Of a stretch of DNA of 64,000 nt, positions 61,755-64,000 are shown piece after piece. The translations under genes were made by a program, and so were the position numbers. Positions within the stretch are counted from its first letter, which is position 1, and each line of letters opens with the position of its first letter. Origin of the DNA: Paracoccaceae bacterium (lineage in GTDB: Bacteria > Pseudomonadota > Alphaproteobacteria > Rhodobacterales > Rhodobacteraceae). Location of the stretch: assembly GCA_016936395.1 (NCBI GenBank), contig JAFGXY010000025.1, positions 142,318 through 206,317 on the forward strand, read 5' to 3'. The notes below the pieces were generated by a model that searched no databases, was not told the DNA's origin, and worked only from the letters and a program-made list of their open reading frames with translations.

Positions 61755-62264
61755 ATGAACCCGACATCAATGCTGCGCCTTGCGCTGGCCACGGCTTGCG
61801 CGCTTGGAGCCGCGTCCGCGACGCAGGCCAAGGTCGTGGCCGAACCCGAGATGGCCGCCTTCTGCACCGGCGAAGCCGCGGCCAAGCTGGGCACCCGCCC
61901 GCGCAACATCCTGACGCTGCCGGTCGAGAAGTCGGGCGGGAAATACATCGTCTATGGCCAAAGTCCCGCCGAGGGTTCGGATGTGACGACCTTTGAATGC
62001 AAGTTCTGATCAGACCGGAAATACCAGGGCATCAAGATCACCAGCCGCCCGGCTGGTGGCGGGTCGGCGGACAACGGCGGCGCGCTGCCTGCGGCCATGG
62101 CGCGGTGCCGCGACATGGTCGGTGTCCCGGCAGCGGTCGAGGTTGTCAGCCCGCTGCGCCCCGGTTTCACCGAGATCATCCTGCGCGAGAATGCCAGCGG
62201 CCGCCGCATTGCCTGCACCGCCTCGGATGCGGGCGAGATCACGGACTGGGTCGAGTTGAACTGA
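61755..62264 (+). pseudogene. Secreted two-module cysteine-pair protein interrupted by in-frame TGA
   Basis: ATG 61755 (with GGAG upstream) begins a signal peptide (LALATACALGAASATQAK) and a first module FCTGEAAAKLGTRPRNILTL ... TTFECKF, then a TGA at codon 85 (62007-62009). The same frame is open for another 84 codons, to TGA 62262-62264, and encodes an evident continuation: SDRKYQGIKITSRP, a glycine-rich linker, ARCRDMVGVPAAVEV and GRRIACTASDAGEITDWV, the same module again. Third-position GC stays high after the stop. Either a nonsense mutation or a sequencing error cut a 168-residue periplasmic protein into an 84-residue product. Function unknown. Confidence 0.7.
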
Positions 62265-62334
62265 TCACGGTTGTTTCGTAGCAAGTGACCTGAGGAACGG
62301 GGCGGCACTGACCGGTGCCGCCCCAACCATGTCT

Positions 62335-63105
62335 TCAGGGCTGGCAATCCTCTGGCGTCAGGCTTATCAGCCAGTGCCTGAACGCGGGGTTGTCCTCATA
62401 GGCGCCAGACCCTTCATAGCGGACGGGCGGCAGGCCAAGACGCGCCATGTCGGCAATTGAAAACCCCCAGCCAAGCTGTTCGCCGCTAAGGCGGCTGTCA
62501 AACCGGTCGCCCACGCCGCAGATGGCAAAGGTATCGGCGATGCCGATCCGGTCGTAGAAGGCCTTTTCCTCGACAATCAGCGATTCCAGTGTCGCCACGG
62601 CCTCGTCGAGCCAGGCCTCGATGTCGATGTCGGGGTTGGCTGCCCCACCGCCCACCGAGGCACGCAGATGCTCGCGCAGGCTCAGCCCCTTCTGGTCGGC
62701 GACGATCTGAAACCCTCGGTCATTGCCATGCCAGCCAAGGAAGGCGTTTTCGCGAAGGGTGATGCTGGCCGCACCCGGCGCGATGAAGTCGGCGCAGGAG
62801 GAAAAGCAGCCCACCTCGATCGTCAGGTCAGGCTTCAGATCGGCAATGATCGAGCCGATGAAGATGCCGGGCTTGGTATCGCCGCCGCCGGAATTGACGA
62901 CCATCTTGGTGACCTGTCCGCGCGGCAGATCGCGCACCGCCTCGCTGAGCGCGGTCAGGCCCGCCGCGTTGATGCCGCCGATATAGGTCAGCGTGTCGCC
63001 TTCAATCTTCACGAGGGGGTTCGGGTCGGTCGAGGGTTTGACGGGGGCCCAGTCGGCGCAGGCGGGGCCGCCGATCAGGATGGCCGCAAGGGCAAGCGCA
63101 CGCAT
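62335..63105 (-). CDS. Periplasmic ClpP/crotonase-fold protein
   Basis: A 256-residue exported protein (signal peptide LALAAILIGGPACADW). The core looks like the ClpP/SppA fold found in periplasmic proteins of the COG3904 kind: GQVTKMVVNSGGGDTKPG, CFSSCADFIAPGA with a candidate catalytic serine, and FLGWHGNDRG with a candidate histidine. A helical second half follows. Its ATG overlaps the stop of the upstream membrane protease gene (TGATG), so both are made together. Whether it is an active protease is not proven. Confidence 0.78.
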   Translation of the reverse strand: MRALALAAILIGGPACADWAPVKPSTDPNPLVKIEGDTLTYIGGINAAGLTALSEAVRDLPRGQVTKMVVNSGGGDTKPGIFIGSIIADLKPDLTIEVGCFSSCADFIAPGAASITLRENAFLGWHGNDRGFQIVADQKGLSLREHLRASVGGGAANPDIDIEAWLDEAVATLESLIVEEKAFYDRIGIADTFAICGVGDRFDSRLSGEQLGWGFSIADMARLGLPPVRYEGSGAYEDNPAFRHWLISLTPEDCQP

Positions 63106-63887
63106 CAGGCAAAATCCTTTCCGTAATCGCGCCCGGCATGGCGCAGGAAGAAAAGGCCCAGCAGGAACAGGGGCAGGCTCATCACGATGCTGCCATAGTC
63201 GCCAAGGGCAGTCGGGGCGGCGGCTGCCGTTGCCTCATGTGTGGCCGTGGCCCCTGCGGCAACAAGGAAAGTCCCTGCATCCCACAGCCCATGCAGCACG
63301 ATCCCGGTCCAGAGCGACCCGGTGCGCAGCCGAATAGCCGCCAGAAACACCCCCGACAAAAAGGCCGCGCCAGCCTGCAAGAACGCCCCGCGCAGGTCGC
63401 CGGTCAGAAAGACGTTCAGCACATGGATCACGCCGAAGATCAGCGACGAGCCTAGGATCGCCACCCAGATGCCGAAACTGTTGAACAACCCGCGCAACCA
63501 GATGCCGCGAAACATCACCTCCTCGGACCAGCCGACCAGCATGGTGTTGGCGAAGATGAACAGGGTGACGCTGGCCGGGGGCAACCCGGCGTTCAGGGCA
63601 CTAAGGGCAAACAGCGCCAGAAAAAGCAGCCATGGCCAGATTACCTTTGGCGTACCGCGTTGCGGGCCCTGTGCCAGACCCACTTCACGTCCCCAGCGGA
63701 GCGCAACCACGACAACCAGCAGAAACAGGCTTGCCGCAGCGAGGGACGGCGAAAGCCCATGTTTCACAAGGTCCAGAAGGTCGATCTCCTCTGACCCCAT
63801 TCCCACGATCTGAATGCCAGAGTTTATGGCCTGCCAGACCAGATAGACACCAAGGGCAGCGACTGCTGTCAGTTTCATTTCGACCAT
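63105..63887 (-). CDS. CPBP-family intramembrane metalloprotease
   Basis: A 260-residue membrane protein with about seven to eight helices and the CPBP/CAAX-protease motifs: WSEEVMFRGIWLRGL (EExxxR), LIFGVIHVLN (FxxxH) and LHGLWDAGTF (Hxx(x)D). Family members cleave within membranes or act in bacteriocin immunity and related roles. It is translated together with the periplasmic ClpP-fold protein, making a two-gene unit. A possible IS21-type end lies just upstream, 28 bases from its start. Confidence 0.85.
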   Translation of the reverse strand: MVEMKLTAVAALGVYLVWQAINSGIQIVGMGSEEIDLLDLVKHGLSPSLAAASLFLLVVVVALRWGREVGLAQGPQRGTPKVIWPWLLFLALFALSALNAGLPPASVTLFIFANTMLVGWSEEVMFRGIWLRGLFNSFGIWVAILGSSLIFGVIHVLNVFLTGDLRGAFLQAGAAFLSGVFLAAIRLRTGSLWTGIVLHGLWDAGTFLVAAGATATHEATAAAAPTALGDYGSIVMSLPLFLLGLFFLRHAGRDYGKDFA

Positions 63888-63914
63888 GTTCCATCGGGCA
63901 GAAGGAAGGCAGGC

Positions 63915-64000
63915 TGTTGATTGCCACTGAGATTTGACCCGGCAGCAGCCAAAATTGTCATTGAGAATTGACCCATGTGCAACCTTGCCCCGGCTTGAAC
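63915..64000. mobile_element. Probable terminal region of an IS21-family element (truncated by window end)
   Basis: At 63915 starts TGTTGATTGCCACTGAGATT, followed by a second copy of the motif: TGCCACTGAGATTTGACCC (63922-63940) and TGTCATTGAGAATTGACCC (63956-63974) match at 15 of 19 positions in direct orientation. Ends of IS21-family elements carry such tandem transposase-binding repeats with TGACCC cores. The transposase genes would lie beyond position 64000, so this is a suggestion. Confidence 0.5.

Noticed and set aside
62008..62009. Selenocysteine at the in-frame TGA
   Set aside because: No hairpin of the selenocysteine type is evident directly after the codon, and neither protein family nor neighbours suggest selenium; mutation or read error is more likely.

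Overview
The window is GC-rich DNA from an alphaproteobacterium, most likely a member of the Rhodobacteraceae. The basis is gene content and order: an NAD-dependent fds formate dehydrogenase operon, an Mrp/Pha antiporter with fused A and B subunits, a frcBCAK sugar transporter, pyrB followed by a dihydroorotase without its metal-binding HxH, plant-type gshA, and palindromic intergenic repeats of a kind common in that family. No rRNA, tRNA or CRISPR array was found. The assignment rests on reading the proteins, not on a database search.

Layout. 0-7.5 kb: the end of a DUF952 gene, pyrD, a class III aminotransferase plus glutamine-synthetase-like pair, then a divergent LuxR-type response regulator and hybrid histidine kinase. 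7.5-16.1 kb: the formate dehydrogenase operon fdsG-fdsB-fdsA-fdhD-fdsD-cbiX-like, all on the minus strand, with a LysR regulator upstream and an AT-richer acetyltransferase insert between them. fdsA is split by a frameshift. 16.3-19.0 kb: adenine deaminase divergent from an EamA transporter. 19.2-24.7 kb: frcBCAK with a divergent RbsD/FucU-like mutarotase and a ROK repressor. 24.9-30.8 kb: mrpAB-C-D-E-F-G. 30.9-34.4 kb: deoC and an ALDH16-type double-domain aldehyde dehydrogenase. 34.4-42.2 kb: yqgE, a DsbD-N-like periplasmic protein, an RND pump with its adaptor, moaB and a uracil-DNA-glycosylase-like gene.

42.3-46.1 kb: pyrB, two small membrane proteins, pyrC-like and plsY in one tightly overlapped operon. 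46.2-55.1 kb: gshA, a membrane protein, rsmE/ubiA in a very tight divergent arrangement, a BON/OmpA envelope protein with a coiled-coil partner, an alpha/beta hydrolase and a succinate-semialdehyde-type dehydrogenase. 55.1-64 kb is the most accessory part: a Tat-exported amidohydrolase coupled to an outer-membrane barrel, a SulP transporter with a universal stress protein, a decayed IS3-family transposase, two small secreted Cys-pair proteins (one interrupted by an in-frame TGA), a periplasmic ClpP-fold protein coupled to a CPBP membrane protease, and what looks like the end of an IS21-family element at the window edge.

Functional links. FdsGBAD with FdhD and MoaB serve a molybdenum formate dehydrogenase that yields NADH. 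FrcBCA with the mutarotase and FrcK should import and condition a monosaccharide. DeoC makes acetaldehyde that the neighbouring dehydrogenase could oxidise. pyrD and pyrB/pyrC-like belong to pyrimidine synthesis. The most notable observations are three apparently broken reading frames (aminotransferase, fdsA, the 61.8 kb secreted protein), a chelatase-like sixth cistron with a cysteine cluster in the formate dehydrogenase operon, a palindromic LysR-type site in front of fdsG, and two families of long hairpin repeats.
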